The notes under the pieces: model-generated | The model's input: only the letters and a program-made list of their open reading frames with translations | Database searches by the model: none | Told to the model about the DNA's origin: nothing | Made by a program: the position numbers and the translations under genes | Source of the DNA: Bacillus multifaciens | GTDB taxonomy: Bacteria; Bacillota; Bacilli; Bacillales; Bacillaceae_G | Assembly: GCF_030756675.1 (NCBI RefSeq) | Contig: NZ_JAVBXD010000010.1 | Span: 58,575 to 122,574 of the forward strand | DNA length: 64,000 bases | Direction: 5' to 3' | Part shown: positions 26,458-36,892 of the stretch, piece by piece | Numbering within the stretch: the first letter of the stretch is position 1 | Layout: each line of letters opens with the position of its first letter

Positions 26458-26799
26458 TCATTTTTTTCCCAATCGATTCATGATACTCTGATTTAAATCT
26501 TCACGATACTTGGCAACATAGGTTTTAGCGTTTGCCACTAGTTCGTCGGCAAAGGACGCCACGTCGTCCCCGGTGATTTCCAGCACTTGTCTACCTTCCG
26601 CCGCACCGGCTTCGAACAAATCGATTAATTCATACTGTATGTGTAGCATATCCATCCCGTTGCCCGCTGAGAAATTCCACATGTAGTTTTGAATTTTCTT
26701 AAATACAAACTGGTAGTCCTCTGGCAAGGCTTCAACCCGTGCCATCATCATCTTGTATTCTTTTTTATCACCAATTATTTTTTTGAACATTTCCATCAT
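26458..26799 (-). CDS. DUF1048 family protein
   Basis: 113 residues, helical, with MFKKIIGDKKEYKMMMARVE, ALPEDYQFVFKKIQNYMWNF and GMDMLHIQYELIDLFEAGA, which match DUF1048. Members of this family are commonly found between a PadR regulator and DrrAB-type ABC genes, as here. The role is unknown; a small helical accessory or ligand-sensing partner is an inference. AGGAGGAAAA precedes the ATG. It lies 71 bp after padR. Confidence 0.85.
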   Translation of the reverse strand: MMEMFKKIIGDKKEYKMMMARVEALPEDYQFVFKKIQNYMWNFSAGNGMDMLHIQYELIDLFEAGAAEGRQVLEITGDDVASFADELVANAKTYVAKYREDLNQSIMNRLGKK

Positions 26800-26870
26800 G
26801 TTATTTTTCCTCCTTTTTTATAAAGCTGAACAAGATACTCCAAAAATATCGGACGGAATATCTTATGAAG

Positions 26871-27191
26871 CTAGATTGACTTTAAGACGTTAATTTTTGA
26901 TGATACAAAATCCCATTTTTTCCAAAATAATTCAAGTTCCTGGCGGCCAGCCTCATTAAGTGAGTAAAACTTGCGGGGCGGGCCCATATCTGACGGTTTC
27001 TTTTCTATATTCACAAGTTTTTTCTTTTCTAATCGCACGAGGATGGTATAGACCGTCCCTTCCACGACTTCGGTAAACCCAAGCTCGTTCAGGTGGCGGG
27101 TAATCTCATAGCCATAGGTTTCATGGCGGCTGATGATTTCCAGCACACAACCTTCCAGCGAACCTTTCAGCATTTCAGTTAAATTTTCCAT
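26871..27191 (-). CDS. PadR family transcriptional regulator
   Basis: 106 residues. Winged helix of the PadR type: LKGSLEGCVLEIISRHETYG, YEITRHLNELGFTEVVEGTV and YTILVRLEKKKLVNIEKKP with SDMGPPRKFYSLNEAGRQEL. It has the short C-terminal helix of PadR subfamily 2 (like LmrR and LadR), which bind hydrophobic drugs and repress a neighbouring exporter. Here the neighbours are a DUF1048 gene and an ABC exporter, so drug-responsive control of that operon is likely. GGAGGATC precedes the ATG. Confidence 0.92.
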   Translation of the reverse strand: MENLTEMLKGSLEGCVLEIISRHETYGYEITRHLNELGFTEVVEGTVYTILVRLEKKKLVNIEKKPSDMGPPRKFYSLNEAGRQELELFWKKWDFVSSKINVLKSI

Positions 27192-27231
27192 GTTCAGATC
27201 CTCCTCTACCTCCTTTATTCTGTCTGACTTA

Positions 27232-27334
27232 TATTCAGTATAACAGAGTACTAAGGGGAATTTTTATTCAATAGCTTTTGAGAAAATACACTATTCAGTA
27301 TTACTTATTACATGTATATCGTAACACTGAGTAG
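27232..27334. promoter_or_regulatory. Repeated ATTCAGTAT-type motifs upstream of padR
   Basis: TATTCAGTATA (27232-27242), AGTACTAAG (27247-27255), TATTCAGTATTA (27292-27303) and CACTGAGTAG (27325-27334) lie within 100 bp upstream of padR. Related words occur past the Tn3-type element at 27821-27830 and 27844-27853. They are candidate PadR binding sites. Confidence 0.5.
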
Positions 27335-27425
27335 CAGGGGTGTCAAATGGATTTTCTAAATATTTTTAAAATCAGCTACCCCCATTAAATACAGCAGATT
27401 TTCTTTATGAAGCTTTTATTTCCTC

Positions 27426-27551
27426 CTATACTTCTTTCACAAAGATTACATCGCTTATCATTCCCATCCAGCAGCTGTACATGTAGGTTCCCGGTTTCTC
27501 TGGTGTGAAAATGATGAGATTTTCTCCTACTTGCTCCCTGGTTACAGCAAC
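27426..27551 (-). pseudogene. Cupredoxin-domain protein, C-terminal relic
   Basis: The minus strand encodes VAVTREQVGENLIIFTPEKP followed by GTYMYSCWMGMISDVIFVKE and a stop. The spacing of Cys and Met (SCWMGM) is that of a cupredoxin copper site as found in membrane-attached copper/heavy-metal proteins. Everything N-terminal is missing, and the Tn3-type miniature element starts about 30 bp upstream. Confidence 0.6.
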
Positions 27552-27577
27552 ACTGATACTGGGCCAATATGCGTAAT

Positions 27578-27794
27578 AGGTGGGAGTCCCGAAAATGCGG
27601 ATTTACAACGCTAAGCAGATTTTAACGTTAAAAGTTAATGAATTCACAACGGTAAAACTTCTGACACAAGTCATATGAGACGCTATAACGCCTAATTTCA
27701 TTGAAATCTAATTTTATATCAATAGGGTATACACCATTGATACAAGGCCTTTCTCCTTAACGTTGTAAATCCGCATAATCCTGACGCTATCCCC
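27578..27794. mobile_element. Miniature Tn3-family element (TIME-like)
   Basis: Inverted ends share 20 of 21 bases, ATGCGGATTTACAACGCTAA G at 27595-27615 against the complement of 27756-27776. The right end continues to give GGGGATAGCGTCAGGAT, so the whole right repeat (27756-27794) looks like the 38-bp repeats of Tn1546-like transposons. Only about 140 bp lies between the ends, without a gene. Confidence 0.65.
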
Positions 27795-27899
27795 TTATTC
27801 CCTGCTCCTGTACTTATTAATACTCAGTACTGCTACATAATATTACTAAGTAGATAAAAATGTGAAATAATTTTATTCAAATTATGTATTTCCGCGAAA

Positions 27900-28073
27900 A
27901 TGAAGAAAAAAATTCAACAAACCTATGCCTCACCTGCACATTTTACCGAAAAAGAGGTTCATAAGGTCATTCAAGCTTTAAAAGGGATCCGACCACACAT
28001 CCATCAGCTTAAGAACAGAAACAAAGTAAATTTTCGTTCAACAATACCCTTAGCTTTAGCTAAGATTATCTGA
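27900..28073 (+). other. Short open frame containing an IS231-like end
   Basis: A 57-codon frame (MKKKIQQTYASPAHFTEKEV and on) without a ribosome site. Its second half covers CATCCATCAGCTTAAGAACA G at 27998 onward, which resembles the IS231 end at 9987-10030 over about 43 bp. I do not regard it as a proven gene; it may be the front of a broken gene interrupted by IS231 debris. Confidence 0.3.
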
Positions 28074-28167
28074 GATACAGATAGTTCAAAAATTACTTTA
28101 CCGGGGGGCACGTCACCAAAAGTAAAAAATCGTACATTATCAAGACTTAAATTGAAAAGATCCTAAT

Positions 28168-28219
28168 AAAAAAAGGACAATACATATTTTATATGACTAA
28201 TATGTATTGTCCTTTTTTT
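28168..28219 (+). terminator. Strong hairpin with T-run in the rph leader
   Basis: Arms of 19 nt (28168-28186 and 28201-28219) pair perfectly and end in seven Ts, 172 nt before the rph start. It is either a terminator insulating rph from upstream reading or an attenuator. A second weaker AAAACAG/CTGTTTTTT pairing follows at about 28233-28270. Confidence 0.8.
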
Positions 28220-28379
28220 AATTAAAGATCCCTATTAGTGAAGTAAAACAGGCAACACCTATGTATTTTAGCTGTTTTTTGAACTCTTCCTAATTTAATT
28301 ATAGCATTTTAAAAATGGTTAATATAGACTTTTTATTCTCATTTACTACTGCTAAAATCAATAAAACATTAATGGTTAG

Positions 28380-31007
<2,628 letters not shown>

Positions 31008-31009
31008 TT

Positions 31010-31400
31010 GCCGAATACTTTAAAAATGGCGCTATTAAGAAACAATCGGAATATATACAAATCAATGTAAAACAGATTTCGAAACAACTACATCCCGGAG
31101 AAACATTTGAATTAAAACAGGAGCGATTAGAGTGCCAGTTATACGGAAAGCTAATCGCTATTTTCCTGTGCTCGTCTACGATGTTTAAAATGCGTTAACT
31201 TCTTTAAAAAAAGAAAAGAGAATTAAGTGAATATAAGGCAATTGGAATGATTCAAGATTATTTATATCTGTTGTACCAAGCTATACAACAAAACACCCAC
31301 GAAATAACAAAGATTCTAATTCTTCTGTTCCATCTCCTACAGAAGAATGGACGAAAATCTCATCGATACGAGAAGAAAACAGTCTTTGATATTATATTTG
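31010..31400 (+). pseudogene. IS231 transposase relic with internal deletion
   Basis: The frame starts AEYFKNGAIKKQSEYIQINV (middle of an IS231 transposase), then at [20 protein letters not shown] jumps to the C-terminal region, losing the part with the Y-R-E-K signature. Two stops follow (after FKMR and LL), then [20 protein letters not shown] and [14 protein letters not shown] match the fragment at 10111-10662. It ends against the GNAT gene stop codon. Confidence 0.85.
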
Positions 31401-31406
31401 TCTTTA

Positions 31407-31973
31407 TCATTTATAATCCTCTTGAAGAACACTATATATTTCTAAATCAACAATTCCCTTCCCAGACCATAATGTAGCCTGTCTTAATAATCCTTCTTTC
31501 ATGAATCCGTTCTTTAAAAGCACCTTCTTTGATATATCATTTGCTGGCATTACTTCGGCTTGGATTCGATTTATATGGACATCCTCAAATAAAAATTTCA
31601 CAACTGTTTGAACCGCCTCAGACGCAATGCCTTTCCCCCAGTATTCTTCCGCTAAAAAGTATCCGATTGTGGCCATATTTACCTTGCGATTAAAATCCAA
31701 TGCTTCAACAATTCCAACTAATATATCGCTTTTATTCTTTTGAAAAATTCCCCATTTGATTCTACTCTGCTTGTCATAGTCTCTCTCAAAGTGTTGAATC
31801 ATTTTACTTACCGTTTTTATATTATGCTTCGGTATAATTCCGCAGTATTCAAATACTTTATCGTTATTATAGATGGCATATAGTTCCTGTAAATGAACCT
31901 CTTCAATTTTCTTCAATACTAAATTTTGAGATTCTAAAACTGGAAATTCTTCAAAAACCATTTCTAGATCCAT
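31407..31973 (-). CDS. GNAT family acetyltransferase (RimJ/RimL-like)
   Basis: 188 residues. The layout is that of the RimJ/RimL group: [20 protein letters not shown] at the start, the acetyl-CoA loop [20 protein letters not shown] (with W-G-K-G-I/Y-A-x-E-A) and the C-terminal [20 protein letters not shown] followed by [12 protein letters not shown]. Such enzymes acetylate ribosomal protein N-termini or small molecules. Its last codons touch the IS231 relic, and the end YSVLQEDYK looks normal. GAAGGAGAGTAAC precedes the ATG. Confidence 0.9.
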   Translation of the reverse strand: MDLEMVFEEFPVLESQNLVLKKIEEVHLQELYAIYNNDKVFEYCGIIPKHNIKTVSKMIQHFERDYDKQSRIKWGIFQKNKSDILVGIVEALDFNRKVNMATIGYFLAEEYWGKGIASEAVQTVVKFLFEDVHINRIQAEVMPANDISKKVLLKNGFMKEGLLRQATLWSGKGIVDLEIYSVLQEDYK

Positions 31974-31997
31974 GTTACTCTCCTTCTTTATAAGTAT

Positions 31998-32843
31998 TTA
32001 GCTTTCCTTTTGAAATAATTGATCGTTTGGATAAGTAGATGGTAAAGAATTGATATAATCCCAGCTTACAATAGTCGCACTATCTCTTCCATGCTGCTCA
32101 TGTACATGTTGTAATATCTTTTCAACACAATCCGTTAGTTGTATACTCTCTTTATCTGCATAGAGATCAGTATATAAGTTATTTGGTTTTTCGTAATATT
32201 GTTCCCCGCATTCTAATACACCATCTGTCACCATTACAACACGATTATGTCCTGTACGCAATTCTCGAACTCCAGATGAATAACAAGGAACTGGTAATGA
32301 AAATGTATTGATAAAACCAATCCATTCATAGAAGTTTCGTTGGTTCAAAGTGTACTGACCTAATTTATGTAGTTCGTCATGCAGAAGATATACTAAACAA
32401 TCCCCAACGGATAACCACCAGAGATAATTTGCTTTTCGTACACAAATTAAACAAGCCGTCTCTCCTTTTATTCGCTGACAAGATTGTCGAAATGATTCAG
32501 ATTGAAAAATCGATAATATATGTTTTTCCACAGATTTAAACACCGTTTCTATTGGTTCATCTAACAAGACTTTTAGATTAGAAAACTCATTTTGCATTGT
32601 TTGTACTAATAATGCTGTACTTTCCGCGCTATAATGAGCATCTAAAATCATAGCGAGTTCCCAATCATCATGGGCCCATACTAATGCTCCGTCTTCGTTC
32701 TTTTTGGCACCAGCAATTTTGTTTCCGCCATATCTCCCGATGATTACATCGCCGCATTGATCAATTTTTATTTGATCGATACACATCTCTTCATTCCCTA
32801 TCCATGAAAACTGCAGAGGTTTATCCGTTATATTCATATTCAT
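31998..32843 (-). CDS. PP2C-like protein phosphatase domain protein
   Basis: 281 residues with the order of PP2C motifs but altered residues: GAKKNEDGALVW for the first metal Asp, LDAHYSAESTALLVQ in place of DGHGG, LSVGDCLVYLL for GDSR, VMVTDGVLE for the SDGL box, and GRDSATIVSWDY for the last DN. Several metal Asp residues remain, so it could be active or a regulatory pseudophosphatase. Its start overlaps the end of the HIT gene by 23 bp, suggesting an operon with HIT. Confidence 0.75.
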   Translation of the reverse strand: MNMNITDKPLQFSWIGNEEMCIDQIKIDQCGDVIIGRYGGNKIAGAKKNEDGALVWAHDDWELAMILDAHYSAESTALLVQTMQNEFSNLKVLLDEPIETVFKSVEKHILSIFQSESFRQSCQRIKGETACLICVRKANYLWWLSVGDCLVYLLHDELHKLGQYTLNQRNFYEWIGFINTFSLPVPCYSSGVRELRTGHNRVVMVTDGVLECGEQYYEKPNNLYTDLYADKESIQLTDCVEKILQHVHEQHGRDSATIVSWDYINSLPSTYPNDQLFQKES

Positions 32844-33291
32844 TCACCAAATACATTTTAATCCTTTCACATAATTGTTCGATTTCTTTTTCTCTTCCTA
32901 GAGGCGCTTCAGGCCAAGTTGCAATTTTTGTTGGAGACCAATATTCTTTTGGAGTGTTCGGATATCGCGGAATAAGATGCATATGCATATGTGGTACACC
33001 ATTTCCAGATACAAATGCATAAATATGTTCCGCACCTTCGCATTCTTTTAAAGCCCGGCTCACCCTACTAACAATGAGCCCGAATGCTTGCGCTTCTTTT
33101 TCATTTAATTCCGCTAATCCTGGTGTATGTCTTTTCGTATCGATCATCAGATAGCCTAAATATGTTTCCTCCCCCTCCCAATACACATGTCCAACATAGA
33201 CAAAGTCATCTTCGTAAATGACACCACCTGGCACAGATATACTTCCTTCATGTTTCTTACAAATAAAGCAATTTTGATCGTGAGAAAACAT
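32821..33291 (-). CDS. HIT family protein
   Basis: The start is the ATG at 33291 (MFSHDQNCFICKKHEG), 5 nt after AGGGGGAG; an upstream ATG would bury this site. 156 residues. The histidine triad is PHMHMHLIPRYPNTP (H-x-H-x-H), with the Cys-x-x-Cys N-terminus (CFICKK) of Zn-type HIT proteins. HIT enzymes hydrolyse or transfer nucleotide moieties. It overlaps the PP2C-like gene by 23 bp. Confidence 0.9.
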   Translation of the reverse strand: MFSHDQNCFICKKHEGSISVPGGVIYEDDFVYVGHVYWEGEETYLGYLMIDTKRHTPGLAELNEKEAQAFGLIVSRVSRALKECEGAEHIYAFVSGNGVPHMHMHLIPRYPNTPKEYWSPTKIATWPEAPLGREKEIEQLCERIKMYLVNEYEYNG

Positions 33292-33378
33292 ACATACTCC
33301 CCCTATTTGTATACTCATAAGAAAAATCGATCAAGTTTGAACGATCGTGCCTTTTTAATAAAAAAAGAATACTTAAAA

Positions 33379-33741
33379 TTACTTATTCATATGTGATTTG
33401 GTTCCCGTTACAGTTGATTCTAAAGCTTCGTTTCTCATCTCCAATATATACTCCTTTAACACATGCTCTCTTCCGCCATGTTTTTCGTACCAATCATGAA
33501 TCCGTTTAAGCTGAGCCTGATCACTTCTAATTTTGGATTCAATTTCTACATAATCTTCATAACTGTCATATTCCCATAAAGCAAAAACTTCAGTGGTGTC
33601 ATCACCATTATCCTTCATCCATCGACCTACTAGCCGTGAACCATATTTTAGTTGATTCGGTAAGTTTGTTTCATTAAAATGCCTGTTAAAAATCTCGACA
33701 AACTCGCCTTTTACAATATAAAATTTTCTCCTATAAAACAT
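33379..33741 (-). CDS. NIPSNAP family protein
   Basis: The start is the ATG at 33741 (MFYRRKFYIVKGEFVEIFNR) after CAGGGGGAC; a longer frame to 33864 overlaps the P1 peptidase gene and has no ribosome site. 120 residues, ferredoxin-like NIPSNAP domain with LKYGSRLVGRWMKD and TTEVFALWEYDSYEDYVEIE. Function unknown; related domains are dimeric alpha/beta barrels. It lies 35 bp after the P1 peptidase gene. Confidence 0.82.
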   Translation of the reverse strand: MFYRRKFYIVKGEFVEIFNRHFNETNLPNQLKYGSRLVGRWMKDNGDDTTEVFALWEYDSYEDYVEIESKIRSDQAQLKRIHDWYEKHGGREHVLKEYILEMRNEALESTVTGTKSHMNK

Positions 33742-33776
33742 AAAGTCCCCCTGTCTATGACAATACATTGTCCAAT

Positions 33777-34829
33777 TTAAGATTTTAGGATTTCTACTAA
33801 CCGCTCTAACGGCAACGCATGTACCTGTCTCCCTTTTTGTCCTGTTATCGTTTCTGCCATACACATAGAATTAACAATTGCTTCTTGGACAGATTCAAGC
33901 GCTGCTTCAAAAATAAAATCTAACTGTTCCGATGGAAACATATTAATAGGATAAGGTGTTTCATTATCGTAAGAATAGCAATTCCCAGTTGAAAAAGTTA
34001 GGAAGAAATCTCCGCTTCCTTCTTCTCCGATACCACCTAATTTAGCCATTGCTAACGATGCTCTTTTTGATATTCTTTCACATTGTGAAGGTAATAACGG
34101 TGCATCTGTAGCTACTGTAACGAGAAGAGAGCCTGCGTTTTCCGGAGTACTCCATGGTAATGGTACTTCCGTTTCATTTAAGATACTGCCAACTGGACTA
34201 TGGTTAAGAACAAAATCTTCTCTTCTACCAAAATTGGTTTGTACAAGAGCGCCCACTGTATAAGTCCCTGATTCACATTCAATTACGCGAGAAGAAGTAC
34301 CGATACCGCCTTTAAATTCAAAACAAATCATTCCAGTACCACCGCCGACATTTCCTTCTTCGATTCCGCCAGATTTGGCATAGGAAATCGCTTCTTCTAA
34401 ATCCTCATATGTCATGGTTGTTTTTTCTAAATCACTTAACCATCCATCCCATGTCTCTGCAACTATTCCATTTGAGAAAGGCTCTAAATTTTCGATTCTT
34501 CTTGTAGCACGCGAAAGAAAATGATGTGCTAATCCAAGTAAATGGCTGCCAGTAAATACAATCGGAGTTACTAGAGTACCTGTTTCGTCAATCCAATGAC
34601 TTCCTGTAAATTCACCCGTTCCATTAAAAGAGAAAAAGCCTGCTGGAAAATGCGATCCAGCTAGATTCCCATTGTTAGGCAAAATAACAGTAAGCCCTGA
34701 ACAAACATCCTTATCTAAAATTGTTTTGTGACCGACGATAACACCTTCTACATCTGTAATTGCATTAAATGTTCCTGTCCTCAATTTTCCAATACGAATA
34801 TCTAAATCTCTTAGTCTTTTTCTTTGCAT
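33777..34829 (-). CDS. P1 family peptidase (DmpA/BapA-like aminopeptidase)
   Basis: The start is the ATG at 34829 (MQRKRLRDLDIRIGKLRTGT) after AAGGAG; a start six codons earlier would overlap that site. 350 residues. These are autoprocessing N-terminal nucleophile-like hydrolases; the cleavage region is FEFKGGIGTSSRVIECESGT, with the nucleophile Ser after GIGT. NAITDVEGVIVGHKTI and EEGNVGGGTGM are typical. They remove D- or beta-amino residues. It is followed closely by the NIPSNAP gene. Confidence 0.9.
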   Translation of the reverse strand: MQRKRLRDLDIRIGKLRTGTFNAITDVEGVIVGHKTILDKDVCSGLTVILPNNGNLAGSHFPAGFFSFNGTGEFTGSHWIDETGTLVTPIVFTGSHLLGLAHHFLSRATRRIENLEPFSNGIVAETWDGWLSDLEKTTMTYEDLEEAISYAKSGGIEEGNVGGGTGMICFEFKGGIGTSSRVIECESGTYTVGALVQTNFGRREDFVLNHSPVGSILNETEVPLPWSTPENAGSLLVTVATDAPLLPSQCERISKRASLAMAKLGGIGEEGSGDFFLTFSTGNCYSYDNETPYPINMFPSEQLDFIFEAALESVQEAIVNSMCMAETITGQKGRQVHALPLERLVEILKS

Positions 34830-34934
34830 TGTAAACTCCTTAAACAATATGTATTTTATATATTAATAACAAAGAATATATAATATTTTCATTTTATTCC
34901 ATTAATTGAGAAAATTCAATTGTTTATCATTTAA

Positions 34935-34972
34935 AAAGAGGTTATTGAACAATTTGTTTCAATAACCTCTTT
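34935..34972. terminator. Terminator after clpP2
   Basis: AAAGAGGTTATTGAA (34935-34949) pairs perfectly with 34958-34972; T-runs flank both sides. It lies 6 nt after the clpP2 stop. Confidence 0.85.
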
Positions 34973-34978
34973 TCAACT

Positions 34979-35554
34979 TTAACCGATAATCCCATCTACA
35001 ATGCCATATGTTTTCGCCTCTTCTGCGCTCATAAAGTAATCCCGTTCTGTATCTTTTGCTATTTTTCCGACTGGTTGCCCTGTTTTATCGGCAATGATTT
35101 GATTGATATGTTCTTTTAATTTCAAAATCCGTCTTGCTGAAATCTCAATTTCAGTTGCTTGCCCTTGCGTTCCGCCGAGCGGCTGATGAATCATAATTTC
35201 GCTATTTGGCAAAGCAAATCGCTTTCCTTCTGCTCCCGATAGTAACAATAATGCTCCGAACGAAGCTGCTAGACCGATACAAATGGTTTGCACATCCGGC
35301 TTAATATAATTCATCGTATCTAAAATAGCAAACCCCGCAGAAGTTGAACCGCCAGGACTATTAATATAAATAGATATGTCCTTCTCTGCATCTTCTGCCG
35401 TTAAGAATAATAACTGCGCTACAACACTACTGGCAACTTGATCATTAATTTCTTGCCCAATCATAATAATTCTATCCTTTAATAACCGAGAATAAATATC
35501 ATATGACCGTTCACCAAGTTTCGTTTGTTCTATTACATAAGGAATCGCATTCAT
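34979..35554 (-). CDS. clpP2: ClpP-type protease subunit (second paralogue)
   Basis: The start is the ATG at 35554 ([20 protein letters not shown]) after GGTGGAGGG. 191 residues. The catalytic triad is present: Ser in [14 protein letters not shown] (canonical is ASMGAFLL, so Met is Phe here), His in [14 protein letters not shown], Asp in [19 protein letters not shown]. cereus group genomes carry a main ClpP and this shorter second one. It forms tetradecameric chambers with Clp ATPases. It starts 24 bp after the sigma factor gene and is ended by a terminator, so the two likely form an operon. Confidence 0.9.
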   Translation of the reverse strand: MNAIPYVIEQTKLGERSYDIYSRLLKDRIIMIGQEINDQVASSVVAQLLFLTAEDAEKDISIYINSPGGSTSAGFAILDTMNYIKPDVQTICIGLAASFGALLLLSGAEGKRFALPNSEIMIHQPLGGTQGQATEIEISARRILKLKEHINQIIADKTGQPVGKIAKDTERDYFMSAEEAKTYGIVDGIIG

Positions 35555-35578
35555 GAAAAATCCCTCCACCATTTTAGA

Positions 35579-36271
35579 TTAAGCAGCACATGAGAAACAG
35601 TTGTAAGAAGATCTTTTGTGTAATAAAGGGAATGGGTGTTGTGAGATTTTTGAAAATTGTAGTGTTGGCATAAGTTTTACTAATAACTCTGGCCTTTGTT
35701 GCCGAATCGCTTTTACGAGTATTTCCATATTTTCTTCCGTGTCTTTTGAAATTACAAAACGTTCCTCTTCTTTTATCGTTTTCAGTTTGTTACGTGTTCG
35801 AAACAAGGAAGCTTTTATTGCTCCTTCTGACATAGAAGTAATAGTTGCAATATCAGCTAAGCTATATTCAAACACATCCTTTAATAAGAAAATAACAGTT
35901 TGCATTTCATTTAAACAAGAAAGCATCGTTTCGATTAAAGCATATAATTCAGCGACGTTTTCATGTGGTTCATAAGAAGCTTCTTTATTACTTTCTGTTT
36001 CATATGCTTTTGTCCTCATTTCATCTAGCCATTGATTGCGAGCTACTTTGTAGAGCAGTGTTAAACAAATACTTTGACTCCATTCCGTATCTGTATATTT
36101 TTTTAACACTTTACAGATCGTTTCTTGTGCGAGATCTTCTCCGTCCCATCTATTTTTCGTTAAAAATGTACAATAACGCTTTAATTCCGCATAATGTTTA
36201 ATAATAAACGATCTATTTGATTGCTGAATTTCTGAAGTATGATGTAAAATCATCTTTCTTTTCGTATTCAA
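35579..36271 (-). CDS. Sigma-70 family (ECF-like) sigma factor with Cys-containing tail
   Basis: A TTG at 36271 is the best start, 8 nt after AAGGAG; a GTG three codons earlier overlaps that site. 230 residues. Sigma region 2 is AELKRYCTFLTKNRWDGEDLAQETICKV and KVARNQWLDEMRTKAYE; region 4 is LNEMQTVIFLLKDVFEYSLA DIATITSMSEGAIKAS. From about residue 170 an extra 60-residue C-terminus follows (ILVKAIRQQRPELL), ending SSYNCFSCAA with two cysteines. No anti-sigma gene is adjacent; clpP2 follows by 24 bp. Confidence 0.88.
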   Translation of the reverse strand: MNTKRKMILHHTSEIQQSNRSFIIKHYAELKRYCTFLTKNRWDGEDLAQETICKVLKKYTDTEWSQSICLTLLYKVARNQWLDEMRTKAYETESNKEASYEPHENVAELYALIETMLSCLNEMQTVIFLLKDVFEYSLADIATITSMSEGAIKASLFRTRNKLKTIKEEERFVISKDTEENMEILVKAIRQQRPELLVKLMPTLQFSKISQHPFPLLHKRSSYNCFSCAA

Positions 36272-36452
36272 AGTGATCACTCCTTTTAAGCGCGCTTATT
36301 TAATAAACGATTCAATAAAGAAAAAAGTTACGGGAGTCATGAATTTTTTATAATAATTTTTTCATTTAGGAAATATTGTTGGTCTTATGTTTACCTTTTA
36401 CAGGGTAAGGTGATAATTATGTTATTCATATTTTATAGAAGGAGAGTATAAA

Positions 36453-36773
36453 ATGCCAAAAATAACTGTTCCAGGAAAAGGAACTTTTGAAGTGGATGCA
36501 GGAACAAAATTAGTGTTGGCTCTTGAAGATAATGGTGTGAATATCCTTCACCGCTGCGGCGGTAAAGCAAAATGTACAACTTGCCGCGTGGAAATTTTAG
36601 ATGGTGATTTTTGTGAGCCTGGCAAGATTGAAAAATCTGTATTTGCGGAAAAAGGTATTGAAGATCACTTGCGTCTATCGTGTCAAGTATACGTAAATGA
36701 AGATATGACAGTTCGTCCTGTTTTAACAGTAGAAACATCAGGGATGGATGCTGGCCCAAGACCGGTTGAATAA
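36453..36773 (+). CDS. 2Fe-2S ferredoxin
   Basis: 106 residues. Plant/adrenodoxin-type cluster motif: HRCGGKAKCTTCRVEI followed by a fourth cysteine in LRLSCQVYV. N-terminal VPGKGTFEVDAGTKLVLALE is the beta-grasp start. It serves as a small soluble electron carrier; the partner is not evident. GAAGGAGAG precedes the ATG. It is a single gene, convergent with helD across a long hairpin. Confidence 0.92.
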   Translation: MPKITVPGKGTFEVDAGTKLVLALEDNGVNILHRCGGKAKCTTCRVEILDGDFCEPGKIEKSVFAEKGIEDHLRLSCQVYVNEDMTVRPVLTVETSGMDAGPRPVE

Positions 36774-36814
36774 ACATACTATTCATGTTATTTTCGATAC
36801 GAACAACTTATGAA

Positions 36815-36873
36815 AATAGCTATAACCCTAAAAGTACCAGTCAACATAGCGTACTTTCAGAGCTATAGCTTTT
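36815..36873. terminator. Long hairpin between ferredoxin and helD
   Basis: TAGCTATA...AAAAGTAC (36816-36837) pairs with GTACTTT...TATAGCTTTT (36851-36873) with small bulges. It serves both convergent genes. Confidence 0.75.
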
Positions 36874-36892
36874 AAATTCATTTTCTTCTTAA

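Noticed and set aside
27385-27567. 60-residue Cys/His-rich frame
   Set aside because: It is an out-of-frame shadow of the cupredoxin relic, whose frame keeps recognisable copper-site residues.
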